Origin: an uncultured Paracoccus sp.
Lineage (GTDB): Bacteria; Pseudomonadota; Alphaproteobacteria; Rhodobacterales; Rhodobacteraceae
Assembly (NCBI RefSeq): GCF_945915435.1
Contig: NZ_CAMEFG010000020.1
Coordinates: 1-62,431, forward strand
DNA length: 62,431 bases
Direction of reading: 5' to 3'
In this document: positions 36,705-46,764 of the stretch, piece after piece
How the letters are laid out: every line of letters begins with the position of its first letter
How positions within the stretch are numbered: position 1 is the stretch's first letter
Notes under the pieces: model-generated
What the model saw: only the letters and a program-made list of their open reading frames with translations
Database searches by the model: none
Told to the model about the DNA's origin: nothing
Position numbers and translations under genes: made by a program

Positions 36705-37287
36705 CCTGACGCTGGGTTTCGACACATCGGCCGCGCATTGCGCGGCCGCTCTGCTTGCGGGCGACCGGCTGGTCGCATCCCGGCTTGAGCCCATGACACG
36801 CGGCCAGGCCGAGCGGCTGATGCCGCTGCTGGCCGAACTGCTTGACGAAGCCGGCCACGGCTGGCGGGATCTGGCGCGGATCGGGGTCTGCACCGGGCCG
36901 GGCAATTTCACCGGCATCCGCATCGCCGTGGCGGCGGCGCGGGGGCTGGCGCTGTCGCTTGGCATCCCCGCCATCGGCGTCACCGCGACCGAGGCCGCCG
37001 CCTTCGGCCTGCCCCGCCCCTGCCGCATCGCCCTGCCCGCGCGGGGGGATGACGTGATCTGGCAGGATTTCGACGTCACGGGCCCCGTGGCCCCGCCCGC
37101 CATCGGTCCCGCCGGGGCGCTGCCGCCCGGTCCCGCCCCGGCCCGGCCCGCGATCCCCGTGGCCGAGGCCGTCGCCCGCATCGCGCACACCCGCCGGGGC
37201 AGCGCGCAGCCCCGGCCCGCGCCGGTCTACCTGCGCCCCGCCGATGCCGCCCCCGCGCGCGACCGCGGCCCCGTCATGCTGCCGTGA
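36697..37287 (+). CDS. tsaB: tRNA threonylcarbamoyladenosine biosynthesis protein TsaB
   Basis: Partner of TsaD and TsaE in making t6A37 of tRNAs decoding ANN codons. The 196-residue ASKHA-fold protein starts at TTG 36697 (MPDLTLGFDTSAAHCAAALL), eight bases before the end of the previous gene. CTGPGNFTGIRIAVAAARGL near residue 66 is the TsaB signature. The C-terminal half is Pro/Ala-rich and short. rimI overlaps its stop (GTGA), the common tsaB-rimI pair. Confidence 0.93.
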   Translation: MPDLTLGFDTSAAHCAAALLAGDRLVASRLEPMTRGQAERLMPLLAELLDEAGHGWRDLARIGVCTGPGNFTGIRIAVAAARGLALSLGIPAIGVTATEAAAFGLPRPCRIALPARGDDVIWQDFDVTGPVAPPAIGPAGALPPGPAPARPAIPVAEAVARIAHTRRGSAQPRPAPVYLRPADAAPARDRGPVMLP

Positions 37288-37703
37288 CGCCCGACCGGCT
37301 TGCCCGCATCCACGCGGCATGCTTTCGCGACGCCCCCCGGCCCTGGTCGGCGGATGAGATCGCCGGTCTGCTGGAAGGGCGCGGCTGCTTCCTGCTGACC
37401 CGTCCCGACGCCTTCCTGATCGGCCGCGCCATCGCCGGGGAATCGGAACTGCTGACGCTGGCCGTCGCGCCCGGCGCACGCCGCCGGGGCCTGGGGCGCG
37501 CGCTGGTGGCCGAATTCGCCCTGCGCTCGGCGGAAATGGACGCGGACCGCGCCTTTCTGGAAGTCGCCTCGGACAATGCCCCGGCGCAGGCGCTTTATCT
37601 TGCGCAAGGCTGGCGGCAGGCGGGACGGCGGCGGGACTATTACGCGCCCGGCGTGGATGCGCTGGTCATGTCCCTGCCGCTTGGTCATGTGAAATTCGGT
37701 TGA
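37284..37703 (+). CDS. rimI: Ribosomal protein S18-alanine N-acetyltransferase
   Basis: A GNAT-fold acetyltransferase, 139 residues, starting at GTG 37284 inside the tsaB stop. The acetyl-CoA loop is VAPGARRRGLGRALVAEF; EVASDNAPAQALYLAQGWRQ and RRDYYAPG are typical of RimI. Function is assigned from motif and from its usual place after tsaB. Confidence 0.91.
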   Translation: MTPDRLARIHAACFRDAPRPWSADEIAGLLEGRGCFLLTRPDAFLIGRAIAGESELLTLAVAPGARRRGLGRALVAEFALRSAEMDADRAFLEVASDNAPAQALYLAQGWRQAGRRRDYYAPGVDALVMSLPLGHVKFG

Positions 37704-37770
37704 CGCAAGCGAAACTCTGGCCCCAAATTCACGGGCAAGCTGCGACCCGTCGAACGAACAGAGGAACGCC

Positions 37771-38772
37771 ATGTCTATCGTCAAATCCCTGCTGGCCGGT
37801 GTGGCTGTCCTTGGCCTTGTTCCCGTCCTTGCCCCCACCCCTGCCCATGCCGATCCGGCGCTGGTTTTCGACCTTGGCGGCAAGTTCGACAAATCCTTCA
37901 ACGAGGCCGCCTATCGCGGGGCCGAACGCTGGAAGGCCGAGACCGGCGGCACCTACAAGGAACTGGAGATGCAGTCCGAGGCGCAGCGCGAGCAGGCCCT
38001 GCGGATGCTGGCGCAGACCGGATCGAACCCCATCGTCACCACCGGCTTCGCCTTTGGCGAGGTGCTGAACAAGGTCGCGCCCGACTATCCCGACACGCGC
38101 TTCGTCGTCATCGACACGGCGGTCGACCAGCCCAATGTCCAATCCGTCGTCTTTGCCGAGGAACAAGGCAGCTACCTGGCGGGCATCCTTGCCGCGATGG
38201 CGTCCGAAAGCGGCACCGTCAGCTTCATCGGGGGCATGGACATTCCGCTGATCCGCAAGTTCGAATGCGGCTTTGTCCAGGGCGTCAAGGCCACCGACGC
38301 CGAGGCCCGCGTCATCGTCAACTACACCGGCACCACCCCCGCCGCATGGAACGATCCCGTCAAGGGGGCCGAACTGACGCGCGCGCAGAAGGGGCAGGGT
38401 TCCGACATCGTCTATGCGGCGGCGGGCGGCACAGGGATCGGCGTCTTGCAGGCCGCGGCGGACGAGGGGATGCTGGCCATCGGCGTGGACAGCAACCAGA
38501 ACCACATGCACCCCGGCCAGATCCTGACCTCGATGGAAAAGGCGGTGGACAATTCGGTCTACGAGGCCTTTCGCCTTGGCGTGGATACCCCGCCGGGGGT
38601 CAAGCTGATGGACCTGGCATCAGAGGGGGTGCGGCTGTCGATGGACGAACACAATGCCCCGCTGATCACCGACGAGATGACCGCCGCGCTGGAGGCGGCG
38701 ACCGCCGCCATCGTCTCGGGCGAGATCGCCGTCCATGACTACATGACCGACAACGCCTGCCCGGTCCGGTAA
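37771..38772 (+). CDS. BMP-family ABC transporter substrate-binding protein (nucleoside type)
   Basis: Periplasmic binding protein, 333 residues, with a signal peptide ending APTPAHA. The mature part begins LVFDLGGKFDKSFNEAAYRG, the BMP (PnrA/Med) opening that binds the nucleoside base and ribose; later SFIGGMDIPLIRKFECGFVQG and GIGVLQAAADEGMLAIGVD are family motifs. An AGAGGAAC site precedes it. It heads a five-gene unit ending with purine nucleoside phosphorylase, so purine nucleosides are the likely ligand. Confidence 0.94.
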   Translation: MSIVKSLLAGVAVLGLVPVLAPTPAHADPALVFDLGGKFDKSFNEAAYRGAERWKAETGGTYKELEMQSEAQREQALRMLAQTGSNPIVTTGFAFGEVLNKVAPDYPDTRFVVIDTAVDQPNVQSVVFAEEQGSYLAGILAAMASESGTVSFIGGMDIPLIRKFECGFVQGVKATDAEARVIVNYTGTTPAAWNDPVKGAELTRAQKGQGSDIVYAAAGGTGIGVLQAAADEGMLAIGVDSNQNHMHPGQILTSMEKAVDNSVYEAFRLGVDTPPGVKLMDLASEGVRLSMDEHNAPLITDEMTAALEAATAAIVSGEIAVHDYMTDNACPVR

Positions 38773-40391
38773 TGCCCGACCGGGGGGCGGCCCCACCCGG
38801 CGCTTACGCCATCGAGCTGCGCGGGATCTGCAAATCCTTCGGCGCGGTCCGGGCGAACCACGACATCCACATGGCCGTGCCGCGCGGCACGATCCACGGG
38901 ATCATCGGCGAAAACGGGGCGGGAAAATCGACGCTGATGTCGATCCTCTACGGCTTCTACCGCCCCGACGCGGGACAGGTCCTGATCGACGGGCGGGCAG
39001 TTGCGATCACCGGCAGCCAGGACGCGATCCGGGCGGGCATCGGCATGGTCTTTCAGCACTTCAAGCTGGTCCCGAACTTCACCGTGCTGGAAAACGTCAT
39101 CCTGGGGGCCGAGGACGGGCCGCTGCTGCGCCCCTCGCTGTCGCGCGCACGGGCAGAGTTGCGCAGGCTGGCCACGGAATACGGCCTTCAGGTCGATCCC
39201 GATACGCCGGTCCAGGACCTGTCGGTCGGCCATCGCCAACGGGTCGAGATCCTCAAGGCGCTGTATCGCCGCGCCAATATCCTGATCCTGGACGAGCCGA
39301 CCGGCGTGCTGACCCCGCCCGAGGCCGACCACCTGTTTCGCATCCTTCGCGGGTTGCGGGACGAGGGCAAGACGATCATCCTCATCACCCACAAGCTGCG
39401 CGAGATCATGGAGGCGACCGACAATGTCTCGGTCATCCGCCAGGGCCGGGTCGTCGCGACCATGCCCACGCAAGCCACCACCCCCGAGGCGCTGGCCGAG
39501 CTGATGGTGGGCCGCAAGGTGCTGCTGAACGTCGACAAGCGTCCCGCGACCCCCGGCAGCCCGGTGCTGGAGTTGCGCGGCTTGCGCATGGTGGATCGCG
39601 ACGGGGTGGAACGGCTGCGCGGCATCGACCTGACCATCCGCAGGGGCGAGATCCTGGGCCTTGCCGGCGTCAGCGGCAACGGCCAGACGCAACTGCTGGA
39701 AATCCTTGGCGGCTTTCCCCGGAACGGCGCACGGCTGTCGGGCGAGGTCTTGCTGAACAGCCAGCCCCTGCCCCTGAGCGGGCGCGGCAGCGACGCGGGC
39801 GCGCGCAGGCGGGCGGGCATCGGCCATGTCCCCGAGGATCGCCAGTCCGAAGGGCTGATCATGGATTTCACCGCCTGGGAAAATTCGGTATTCGGCTATC
39901 ACCGCCAGCAGCGCGGCGCCCTGATGGACAGTGCCGCCATCCGCCGCGACACCGCCGCCCGGATGGAGCGTTTCGACATCCGTCCCCGCGACGCCCTCCT
40001 GCCCGCGCGCAGCTTTTCGGGCGGCAACCAGCAAAAGCAGGTGATCGCGCGGGAAATCGAGCGAAACCCCGACCTTCTGCTGATCGGCCAGCCCACGCGC
40101 GGCGTCGATATCGGCGCGATCGAGTTCATCCACAAGCGCATCGTCGAGTTGCGCGACGCAGGAAAAGCCATCCTGCTGGTCAGCGTCGAACTGGACGAGA
40201 TCCGCGCGCTGTCCGACCGCATCGCGGTGATCTTCGACGGGCGGATCATGGGCGAACGCGATCCCGCCACAACGACGGCCACCGACCTGGGTTGCCTGAT
40301 GGCCGGGATGGACCCCGCCGATGTCACCGGCGCCGCGCCCCTGCCGCCCGAGCGCAAGCCCGCCGCCGACCGGGCCGAGGCCGCGCCATGA
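38772..40391 (+). CDS. Nucleoside ABC transporter ATP-binding protein (two ABC domains)
   Basis: A 539-residue protein of two fused ATPase domains. The first has Walker A GIIGENGAGKSTLMS, signature LSVGHRQRVEI and Walker B LILDEPTGVLTP. The second has the altered Walker A LAGVSGNGQTQLLE, signature FSGGNQQKQVIARE and LLIGQPTRGVDIGA, as usual in the ribose/nucleoside class where the second site is degenerate. Its start shares one base with the preceding stop. Confidence 0.95.
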   Translation: MPDRGAAPPGAYAIELRGICKSFGAVRANHDIHMAVPRGTIHGIIGENGAGKSTLMSILYGFYRPDAGQVLIDGRAVAITGSQDAIRAGIGMVFQHFKLVPNFTVLENVILGAEDGPLLRPSLSRARAELRRLATEYGLQVDPDTPVQDLSVGHRQRVEILKALYRRANILILDEPTGVLTPPEADHLFRILRGLRDEGKTIILITHKLREIMEATDNVSVIRQGRVVATMPTQATTPEALAELMVGRKVLLNVDKRPATPGSPVLELRGLRMVDRDGVERLRGIDLTIRRGEILGLAGVSGNGQTQLLEILGGFPRNGARLSGEVLLNSQPLPLSGRGSDAGARRRAGIGHVPEDRQSEGLIMDFTAWENSVFGYHRQQRGALMDSAAIRRDTAARMERFDIRPRDALLPARSFSGGNQQKQVIAREIERNPDLLLIGQPTRGVDIGAIEFIHKRIVELRDAGKAILLVSVELDEIRALSDRIAVIFDGRIMGERDPATTTATDLGCLMAGMDPADVTGAAPLPPERKPAADRAEAAP

Positions 40392-40410
40392 CCAGACGAA
40401 AGGCCCGCTG

Positions 40411-41505
40411 ATGGAACCCCTGCCGCGTTGGGCGGACATGGTGCTGACCCCGCTGATCTCGGTCCTCCTGGCCTTCGCCATCTCGGCGCTGGTCATCCTT
40501 GCCATCGGGGAAAACCCGTGGGAGGCGCTGAAGGTCATGGTCGCCGGCGCGCTCGGGTCCAGCTACGGCTGGGGGTTCACGCTGTATTACGCGACGAATT
40601 TCGTCTTTACCGGGCTGGCGGTCTCGGTCGCCTATCACGCCGGGCTGTTCAATATCGGGGGCGAGGGACAGGCGGTCCTGGGCGGGCTTGGCGTGGCGCT
40701 GGCCTGCCTGTTCATCCCCTGGCCGCACTGGTCGCTGGCGCTGATCGGGGCGGGGGCGGCGGGGGCGCTCTTCGGGGCGGCATGGGCGCTGATCCCCGCC
40801 ATCCTGCAAGCGCGGCGCGGCAGCCATATCGTCATCACCACGATCATGTTCAACTTCATCGCCGCCGCCCTGCTGAACCACATGCTGGTCAACGTCCTGC
40901 GCCCCACCGGCAGCATGGACCCCGCCACCCGCGCCTTTCCGCCCGCCACCCACCTGCCCACGCTGTCGCAGATGGCGGCGGGCCTTGGCCTCGACTGGGG
41001 GCGGCACACGCCCGCCAATGTCTCGCTTTTCGTCGCGGTTCTTGCCTGCGTGCTGGTCTGGCTGCTGATCTGGCGCACCCGGCTTGGCTATGAGATCCGC
41101 GCCTTCGGCAAATCCGAACCGGCGGCACTTTACGCGGGCATCTCGCCCACGCGGATCACGGTGCTGGCGATGCTGATCTCGGGCGGGCTGGCCGGGCTGA
41201 TGGCGGTCAACAACGTCATGGGCGAGGCCGAACGGCTGGTCCTGAACGCGGTCGAGGGCGCGGGCTTCATCGGCATCGCCGTCGCGCTGATGGGGCGCAA
41301 CCATCCGCTTGGGGTGGCGCTGGCGGCGCTGCTGTTCGGCTTTCTCTATCAGGGCGGCGGGACGCTGGCGCTGTTCACCCAGATCCCGCGGGAACTGATC
41401 ACCGTCATCCAGGCGCTGGTCATCCTGTTCACGGGCGCGCTGGACAACATGGTCCGCATGCCCCTGGCGCGCCTGTTCGCCCTGCACCGCAAACGGGGGG
41501 CGTGA
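40411..41505 (+). CDS. Nucleoside ABC transporter permease 1
   Basis: A 364-residue inner-membrane permease starting MEPLPRWADMVLTPLISVLL after GAAAGGCCC. It has about ten hydrophobic segments and the BPD_transp_2 family core (FTGLAVSVAYHAGLFNIGGEGQ, LISGGLAGLMAVNNVMGE, GIAVALMGRNHPLGV). Pairs with the next permease to form the channel. Its stop overlaps the start of permease 2. Confidence 0.94.
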   Translation: MEPLPRWADMVLTPLISVLLAFAISALVILAIGENPWEALKVMVAGALGSSYGWGFTLYYATNFVFTGLAVSVAYHAGLFNIGGEGQAVLGGLGVALACLFIPWPHWSLALIGAGAAGALFGAAWALIPAILQARRGSHIVITTIMFNFIAAALLNHMLVNVLRPTGSMDPATRAFPPATHLPTLSQMAAGLGLDWGRHTPANVSLFVAVLACVLVWLLIWRTRLGYEIRAFGKSEPAALYAGISPTRITVLAMLISGGLAGLMAVNNVMGEAERLVLNAVEGAGFIGIAVALMGRNHPLGVALAALLFGFLYQGGGTLALFTQIPRELITVIQALVILFTGALDNMVRMPLARLFALHRKRGA

Positions 41506-42470
41506 TGGATTTCGGCACCGTCCTTCAGATCATGGACAGCGCGCTGCGGCTGATGACGCCCCTGCTGCTGGCCTGCCTTGCCGGGCTGTGGTCCGAACGC
41601 GCCGGGGTCTTCGACATCGGGCTGGAGGGCAAGATGCTGATGGCCGCCTTCACCGCCGCCTCGGTCGCCGCCGTCACCGGCAACGCCTGGCTGGGGCTGG
41701 CGGCGGGCATCGCCGGATCGCTGGCGATGTCGGTGGTCCACGGGGTCGCCTCGATCACCTTCCGGGGCAACCAGTTGATTTCGGGGGTGGCGATCAACTT
41801 CCTTGCCTCGGGGCTGACGGTGCTTCTGGGCCAGCGCATCTTCCAGCTTGGCGGGCGCACGCCCTCGCTGACCGGCGAGGCGCGGTTCCACGCGATCCAC
41901 CTGCCCTTTGCGCAGGAATTGCGCGGCGTGCCGGTCGTCGGCCCGGTCTATGCGGAACTGGTCTCGGGGCACACGATCCTTGTCTATGTCGCCGTGCTTT
42001 GCGTGCCGCTGACATGGTGGGTGCTTTACCGCACGCGCTTCGGCCTGCGGCTGCGGGCGGTGGGGGAAAACCCGGCCTCGGTCGATACCGCCGGGGTCTC
42101 GGTCCAGCGGCTGCGCTACGCCGCCGTGATGATCTGCGGCGTGCTGTGCGGGCTGGCGGGCACCTACCTGGCCACCGCGCTTTCCGCCGGTTTCGTGCGC
42201 GAAATGACGGCGGGGCGCGGCTATATCGCCCTTGCCGCGCTGATCTTTGCCAAGTGGCGGCCCTGGCATGCGCTGCTTGCCACCTTCCTTTTCGGGCTGA
42301 TGGAGGCCGTCGCCAACCGCTTTCCCAGCATCGAGATCGGGCCGCTGACCGTGCCGTCCATGTTCGTCAACGCCCTGCCCTATATCCTGACCGTCATCAT
42401 CCTGGCCGGTTTCGTCGGCCGCGCCACCCCGCCCCGCGCCGGAGGAGAACCCTATGTCAAAGAGCGATGA
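41505..42470 (+). CDS. Nucleoside ABC transporter permease 2
   Basis: A 321-residue permease starting MDFGTVLQIMDSALRLMTPL; ATG 41505 overlaps the previous stop (TGATG), with GTG 41502 as an alternative. LWSERAGVFDIGLEGKMLMAA and LRAVGENPASVDTAGV are conserved in the second permease of BMP-type transporters, with about nine membrane segments. Its last 17 bases overlap the phosphorylase gene. Confidence 0.94.
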   Translation: MDFGTVLQIMDSALRLMTPLLLACLAGLWSERAGVFDIGLEGKMLMAAFTAASVAAVTGNAWLGLAAGIAGSLAMSVVHGVASITFRGNQLISGVAINFLASGLTVLLGQRIFQLGGRTPSLTGEARFHAIHLPFAQELRGVPVVGPVYAELVSGHTILVYVAVLCVPLTWWVLYRTRFGLRLRAVGENPASVDTAGVSVQRLRYAAVMICGVLCGLAGTYLATALSAGFVREMTAGRGYIALAALIFAKWRPWHALLATFLFGLMEAVANRFPSIEIGPLTVPSMFVNALPYILTVIILAGFVGRATPPRAGGEPYVKER

Positions 42471-43254
42471 ACTCGCCGCCCTGATCCGCGACCGCGCGGG
42501 CGAGGCAGCCCCCGAATACGGGCTGGTGCTGGGTTCCGGCCTGTCCCATCTGGCCGGGCAGGTCGAGGGCGTCGCAATCCCCTACGACGAATTGCCGGGC
42601 TTTCCCCATGCGGGTGTCTCGGGCCATGTGCCGCAATTGGTGATCGGCCAGCTTGAAGGGGTGCGGATCGCGGTTTTCGGCGGGCGGGCGCATTACTACG
42701 AAAGCGGGCGGCCCGATGCGATGCGCCTGCCGCTGGAGGTGCTGGCCACGCTTGGCTGCAAGCGCCTGATCCTGACCAATGCCGCCGGGTCGCTGCGCGA
42801 GGACCTGCCGCCCGGCACGCTGATGATGCTGGGCGACCACATCGCCCTTGGCGGCCCCAACCCGCTGATCGGCGAACCGTCCGAGGCCCGCTTCGTCCCC
42901 ATGACCGACGCCCACGACCCCGGCCTGCGCACGGGTCTGCGCCGCGCCGCAAGGGCCGAGGGCATCCCCCTGGGCGAAGGCGTCTATTTCTGGTTCTCGG
43001 GTCCGTCCTTCGAGACCCCCGCCGAAATCCGCGCCGCGCGGATCATGGGGGCGGATGCGGTCGGCATGTCCACCGTGCCGGAAATCATCCTTGCCCGCTT
43101 CCTGGGCCTGCGCTGCGCCGCGATCTCGGTCATCACCAACATGGGCGCGGGGATGGCGGACGAGGCGATCAGCCACGAACACACCAAGGCGACCGCGCCC
43201 ATCGGCGCGGCCAAGCTGGAACGGCTGCTGCGCCGTTTCCTGCGAGATCAGTAG
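42454..43254 (+). CDS. Purine-nucleoside phosphorylase (trimeric class)
   Basis: Splits inosine or guanosine with phosphate into base and ribose-1-P in the cytoplasm. The 266-residue product has the phosphate-binding GLVLGSGLSHLAG, GGRAHYYESGRP with the conserved histidine, LILTNAAGSLRED, FSGPSFETPAEIRAAR and AISVITNMGAGM. A strong GGAGGAGA precedes it, and the gene overlaps the permease gene by 17 bases. The unit thus imports nucleosides and begins their breakdown. The 3' end overlaps the convergent transpeptidase gene by seven bases. Confidence 0.95.
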   Translation: MSKSDELAALIRDRAGEAAPEYGLVLGSGLSHLAGQVEGVAIPYDELPGFPHAGVSGHVPQLVIGQLEGVRIAVFGGRAHYYESGRPDAMRLPLEVLATLGCKRLILTNAAGSLREDLPPGTLMMLGDHIALGGPNPLIGEPSEARFVPMTDAHDPGLRTGLRRAARAEGIPLGEGVYFWFSGPSFETPAEIRAARIMGADAVGMSTVPEIILARFLGLRCAAISVITNMGAGMADEAISHEHTKATAPIGAAKLERLLRRFLRDQ

Positions 43255-43832
43255 ACGTAGACGGGCGTGCCGACGGGAACCTTTTCGTAAAGGTCCATCA
43301 CCGCCTCGTTGCGCATGCGGATGCAGCCGTTCGAGACCGCGCGCCCGATCGAGTTCGGCTCGGTCGTGCCGTGGATGCGGATCGCTGTGTCGTTGCCGCG
43401 AGAGTCATACATATACAGCGCGCGCGCCCCAAGCGGGTTGCCCGGACCGCCCGGCATGCCGTTGGCATAGCGTTCGTATTGCGCGGGGTTGCGCTTGATC
43501 ATGTCGGGCGTGGGGGTCCAGCTTGGCCATTCGGCCTTGCGTCCGATCACGGCGCGGCCACGCCAGACCAGTTCGGCGGTGCCCACGGCCACCCCGTAGC
43601 GGATCGCGCGGCCCGGCGCGATGACATGATAGAGAAAGTAATCCTTGCTGACCACGACGATGCTGCCGACCTCGAAATCGTTTCGGATCGCCACCTCGAC
43701 CGGCGCATAGGGATCGCGCGCGGGTTGCTGCTGCGCGGCCTGCGGGGCAGCGGGCAAGCCCTGCTGCGCGAAAACCAGCGCCGGCGCCGCGATCAGCGGC
43801 ACGGAAAACGCAAGCATTTGACGACGGTTCAT
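43248..43832 (-). CDS. L,D-transpeptidase (YkuD domain)
   Basis: Periplasmic enzyme making 3-3 peptidoglycan cross-links or attaching proteins to the wall. The 194-residue product has a signal peptide (MNRRQMLAFSVPLIAAPALV, cleavage near FAQ) and a Gln/Pro-rich linker. The YkuD domain carries the catalytic motifs RIHGTTEPNSIGRAV and SNGCIRM (cysteine nucleophile). The length is typical of small alphaproteobacterial members, which are numerous. Confidence 0.94.
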   Translation of the reverse strand: MNRRQMLAFSVPLIAAPALVFAQQGLPAAPQAAQQQPARDPYAPVEVAIRNDFEVGSIVVVSKDYFLYHVIAPGRAIRYGVAVGTAELVWRGRAVIGRKAEWPSWTPTPDMIKRNPAQYERYANGMPGGPGNPLGARALYMYDSRGNDTAIRIHGTTEPNSIGRAVSNGCIRMRNEAVMDLYEKVPVGTPVYVY

Positions 43833-44300
43833 AGACTGTCCTGCCTCATATTGTCTTTTCCTTCAGCTAACCGCATCTTGCACGCATTTCAACTCAAAGC
43901 GCCGTTATGGGGCGCGTCAGGGCATTGAAAAGCCACGCCGACGGCATTAGCTGGGAATCGAACGAGGCCAAGGCAATGACGGTTTCACGACGAAATTGTG
44001 ATCTGGGGCGCAGCGCAGGCTGCTGCAACAGTGCGATCCGCGCGCGCGACATCCGCCGCGCCCTGCCCGCGCATCGCTGCCGTGGGTGCGGCGGCGCGGG
44101 ATGCCGCTGCCATGTCGCGGCGCGCCTGCGCCTTGCGCGTCCGCTGATCGCCTCGCCGGGGGACCAGCCCTCGCCCGCGCTGCACCTGTCGCAGGTCTTT
44201 GCCGTCAGGCAGGTGCCGCGACCCCGGCCCTGCCGTCCGCAAGGCCCGCCCCCATCCTTTTCCGCATCGCCCCGAACGCAATACGGAAAAGGAACCTTCC
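43833..44300. other. 468-base gap before the copper ATPase gene: no gene seen
   Basis: Divergent intergenic region between the transpeptidase and copA. The open frames here are Arg/Cys/Pro-rich with no domain and look like chance frames in G+C-rich DNA. No CueR-type spaced dyad and no regulator gene was recognised, although the promoters of both genes must lie here. Confidence 0.6.
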
Positions 44301-46754
44301 ATGTCGGAATCCAATCATAACCCCAACCCGCCGGTGGTCGATCTGACCGTCACCGGCATGAGCTGCGCCTCCTGCGTGGGCCGCGTCGAAAAGGCGCTGG
44401 CCGCCGTGCCGGGCCTGCGCGAAAGCAGCGTCAACCTGGCGACGGGCCGCGCAAGGCTGGTGCTGGACGACCCGCAGGCCCTGCCGCTGGCGACGCAAGC
44501 CCTGTCGCGCGCGGGCTACCCCGCCGAGCCGGTCGAAACCCGGCTGCAAGTCGAGGGCATGAGCTGCGCCTCTTGCGTGGGCCGGGTCGAGAAGGCACTG
44601 GCCGCCGCCCCCGGCGTGACGCAGGCGCTCGTCAACCTCGCCACCGGCATCGCGACCGTCCGCCACGATCCGGGCGCCACCCCGCAGGAACTGGCCGACC
44701 GGGTCAGCAGGACGGGCTACGCCGCGCAGGTGATCGCCGAGGACACGCCCGCCGCCCATGCAGGCCACGACCACGGGCAGGACGCGCGGCAGTTGCGCCG
44801 GTCGTTCCTGATCGCGCTGGTGCTGACCCTGCCCGTCTTCGTCACCGAGATGGGCGGCCATGCCTTCCCGCCCTTTCATCACTGGCTGCACGCCACCTTC
44901 GGCATGCAGCCGATCTGGATCATGCAATTCGTGCTGACGGCACTGGTGCTGGCATGGCCGGGGCGGATCTTCTTCCGCGCAGGCTTTCCCGCCCTGCTGC
45001 GCGGCGCGCCCGAGATGAACAGCCTCGTGGCGCTTGGCTCTTCGGCGGCGTTTCTCTATTCCACCGTCGCGACCTTCGCGCCGGGGCTGCTGCCCGCCGA
45101 CGCCGTGCATGTCTATTTCGAGGCCGCCGCCGTCATCGTCACCCTGATCCTGCTGGGCCGCTGGCTGGAAGCCCGCGCCAAGGGCGAGGCGGGCGAGGCG
45201 ATCCGCCGCCTGATCGAACTGGCCCCCGACAGCGCCACCGTCCTGCGCGACGGTCAGGCCGTGGACCTGCCGGTGTCGCAGATCCGCCCCGGCGATCTGG
45301 TCCGCCTGCGTCCGGGCGAACGTGTCGCCGTGGACGGCATCGTAACCGAAGGCGCCGGGCGGATCGACGAATCCATGCTGACGGGCGAACCCGTCCCGGT
45401 CCAGAAGGCCGTAGGCGATGCCGTCACAGGCGGCACGGTCAACGGCACCGCCGCTCTGACCTTCCGCGTCACCGCGACCGGCGGCGACACCGCGCTGGCC
45501 CGCATCATCCGCATGGTCGAGGATGCGCAGACCGCCAAGCTGCCCGTGCAGGCGATGGTGGACCGCATCACCGCCGTCTTCGTGCCGGTGGTGATCGCGC
45601 TGGCGCTGCTGACCTTCGTGCTGTGGATGATCTTCGGCCCGGCGCCCGCGCTCAGCCATGCGCTGGTGGCGGCGATCTCGGTCCTGATCATCGCCTGCCC
45701 CTGCGCGATGGGGCTGGCGGTGCCGGTCTCGATCATGGTTGGGACCGGGCGCGGCGCGCAGCTTGGCGTGCTGTTCCGGCGGGGCGAGGCCCTGCAACGC
45801 CTGTCGGATGCGCGCATCGTCGCCTTCGACAAGACCGGCACCCTGACCGAAGGCCACCCCGCCCTGACCGCCTTCGAGGTGCGAGGCTTCGACCCGGACG
45901 AGGCGCTGCGCCTTGCCGCATCCGCCGAAACCATGTCCGAGCATCCGCTGGCCGCCGCCATCGTCCAGGCCGCCCGTGACCGGGGGCTGGCGCTGGAACC
46001 GGCAAGCCAGGCCGAAAGCGCGACCGGCAAGGGGCTGGCGGCGCAGGTCGCAGGCCACGCCATCCTGATCGGCAATGCCGCCGTGCTGGAACAGGGCAAC
46101 ATCGCCCCCGACCCCGCCCTGATCGCCCGCGCGGGGGACGAGGCCGCCAAGGGTGCAACCCCGGTCCATCTGGCCATCGACGGCCAGCATGTCGCGCTGA
46201 TGGCGCTGGCCGATCCGATCCGCCCCGAATCGATCCGGACCGTGCGCGAGTTGCATGACCTGGGCCTGCGCAGCGCGATGATTTCAGGCGATACGCAGGC
46301 CACCGCCGATGCCGTCGGCAGGCAGATCGGGATCGACCTGATCAAGGGCGGCGTGCTGCCCGAGGGCAAGCTGGAACAGATCCGGGGCTTCGGCGCGGGT
46401 TCGGTCTTTGTCGGCGACGGCATCAACGACGCACCCGCGCTGGCCGCCGCCGAAACCGGCATCGCGGTGGGCACCGGCACCGATGTCGCCATCGAATCGG
46501 CCGAGGTGGTGCTGGCGGGGGGCGACCCCTCGGGCGTGGTGCGCGCGATCCGGCTCAGCCGCGCGGTGATGCGCAACATCCGGCAGAACCTGTTCTGGGC
46601 CTTCGGCTACAATGCCGCGCTGATCCCGGTGGCGATGGGTGTGCTGGTCCCCTTCGGCGGGCCGCAGCTTTCGCCCATGCTGGCGGCGGGGGCGATGGCG
46701 CTGTCCTCGGTCTTCGTCGTGACGAACGCGCTGCGGCTGCGGCGGGTGTCGTGA
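44301..46754 (+). CDS. copA: Cu+-exporting P1B-type ATPase
   Basis: Pumps Cu+ out of the cytoplasm. From ATG 44301 (after AAGGAACC) the product has 817 residues with two N-terminal heavy-metal domains, each with [15 protein letters not shown], then a His-rich stretch (HAGHDHGQD). The membrane copper site is [14 protein letters not shown], the phosphorylated aspartate is in [10 protein letters not shown], and [10 protein letters not shown] and [14 protein letters not shown] complete the core. All catalytic motifs are present. It overlaps no regulator; a TesA-like gene follows 10 bases later. Confidence 0.96.
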   Translation: MSESNHNPNPPVVDLTVTGMSCASCVGRVEKALAAVPGLRESSVNLATGRARLVLDDPQALPLATQALSRAGYPAEPVETRLQVEGMSCASCVGRVEKALAAAPGVTQALVNLATGIATVRHDPGATPQELADRVSRTGYAAQVIAEDTPAAHAGHDHGQDARQLRRSFLIALVLTLPVFVTEMGGHAFPPFHHWLHATFGMQPIWIMQFVLTALVLAWPGRIFFRAGFPALLRGAPEMNSLVALGSSAAFLYSTVATFAPGLLPADAVHVYFEAAAVIVTLILLGRWLEARAKGEAGEAIRRLIELAPDSATVLRDGQAVDLPVSQIRPGDLVRLRPGERVAVDGIVTEGAGRIDESMLTGEPVPVQKAVGDAVTGGTVNGTAALTFRVTATGGDTALARIIRMVEDAQTAKLPVQAMVDRITAVFVPVVIALALLTFVLWMIFGPAPALSHALVAAISVLIIACPCAMGLAVPVSIMVGTGRGAQLGVLFRRGEALQRLSDARIVAFDKTGTLTEGHPALTAFEVRGFDPDEALRLAASAETMSEHPLAAAIVQAARDRGLALEPASQAESATGKGLAAQVAGHAILIGNAAVLEQGNIAPDPALIARAGDEAAKGATPVHLAIDGQHVALMALADPIRPESIRTVRELHDLGLRSAMISGDTQATADAVGRQIGIDLIKGGVLPEGKLEQIRGFGAGSVFVGDGINDAPALAAAETGIAVGTGTDVAIESAEVVLAGGDPSGVVRAIRLSRAVMRNIRQNLFWAFGYNAALIPVAMGVLVPFGGPQLSPMLAAGAMALSSVFVVTNALRLRRVS

Positions 46755-46764
46755 TGGGGGTGGC

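Noticed and set aside
43985..44314. Minus-strand frame before copA as a possible metal regulator
   Set aside because: No MerR, CsoR or ArsR pattern; Arg/Gly-rich sequence typical of a chance frame.
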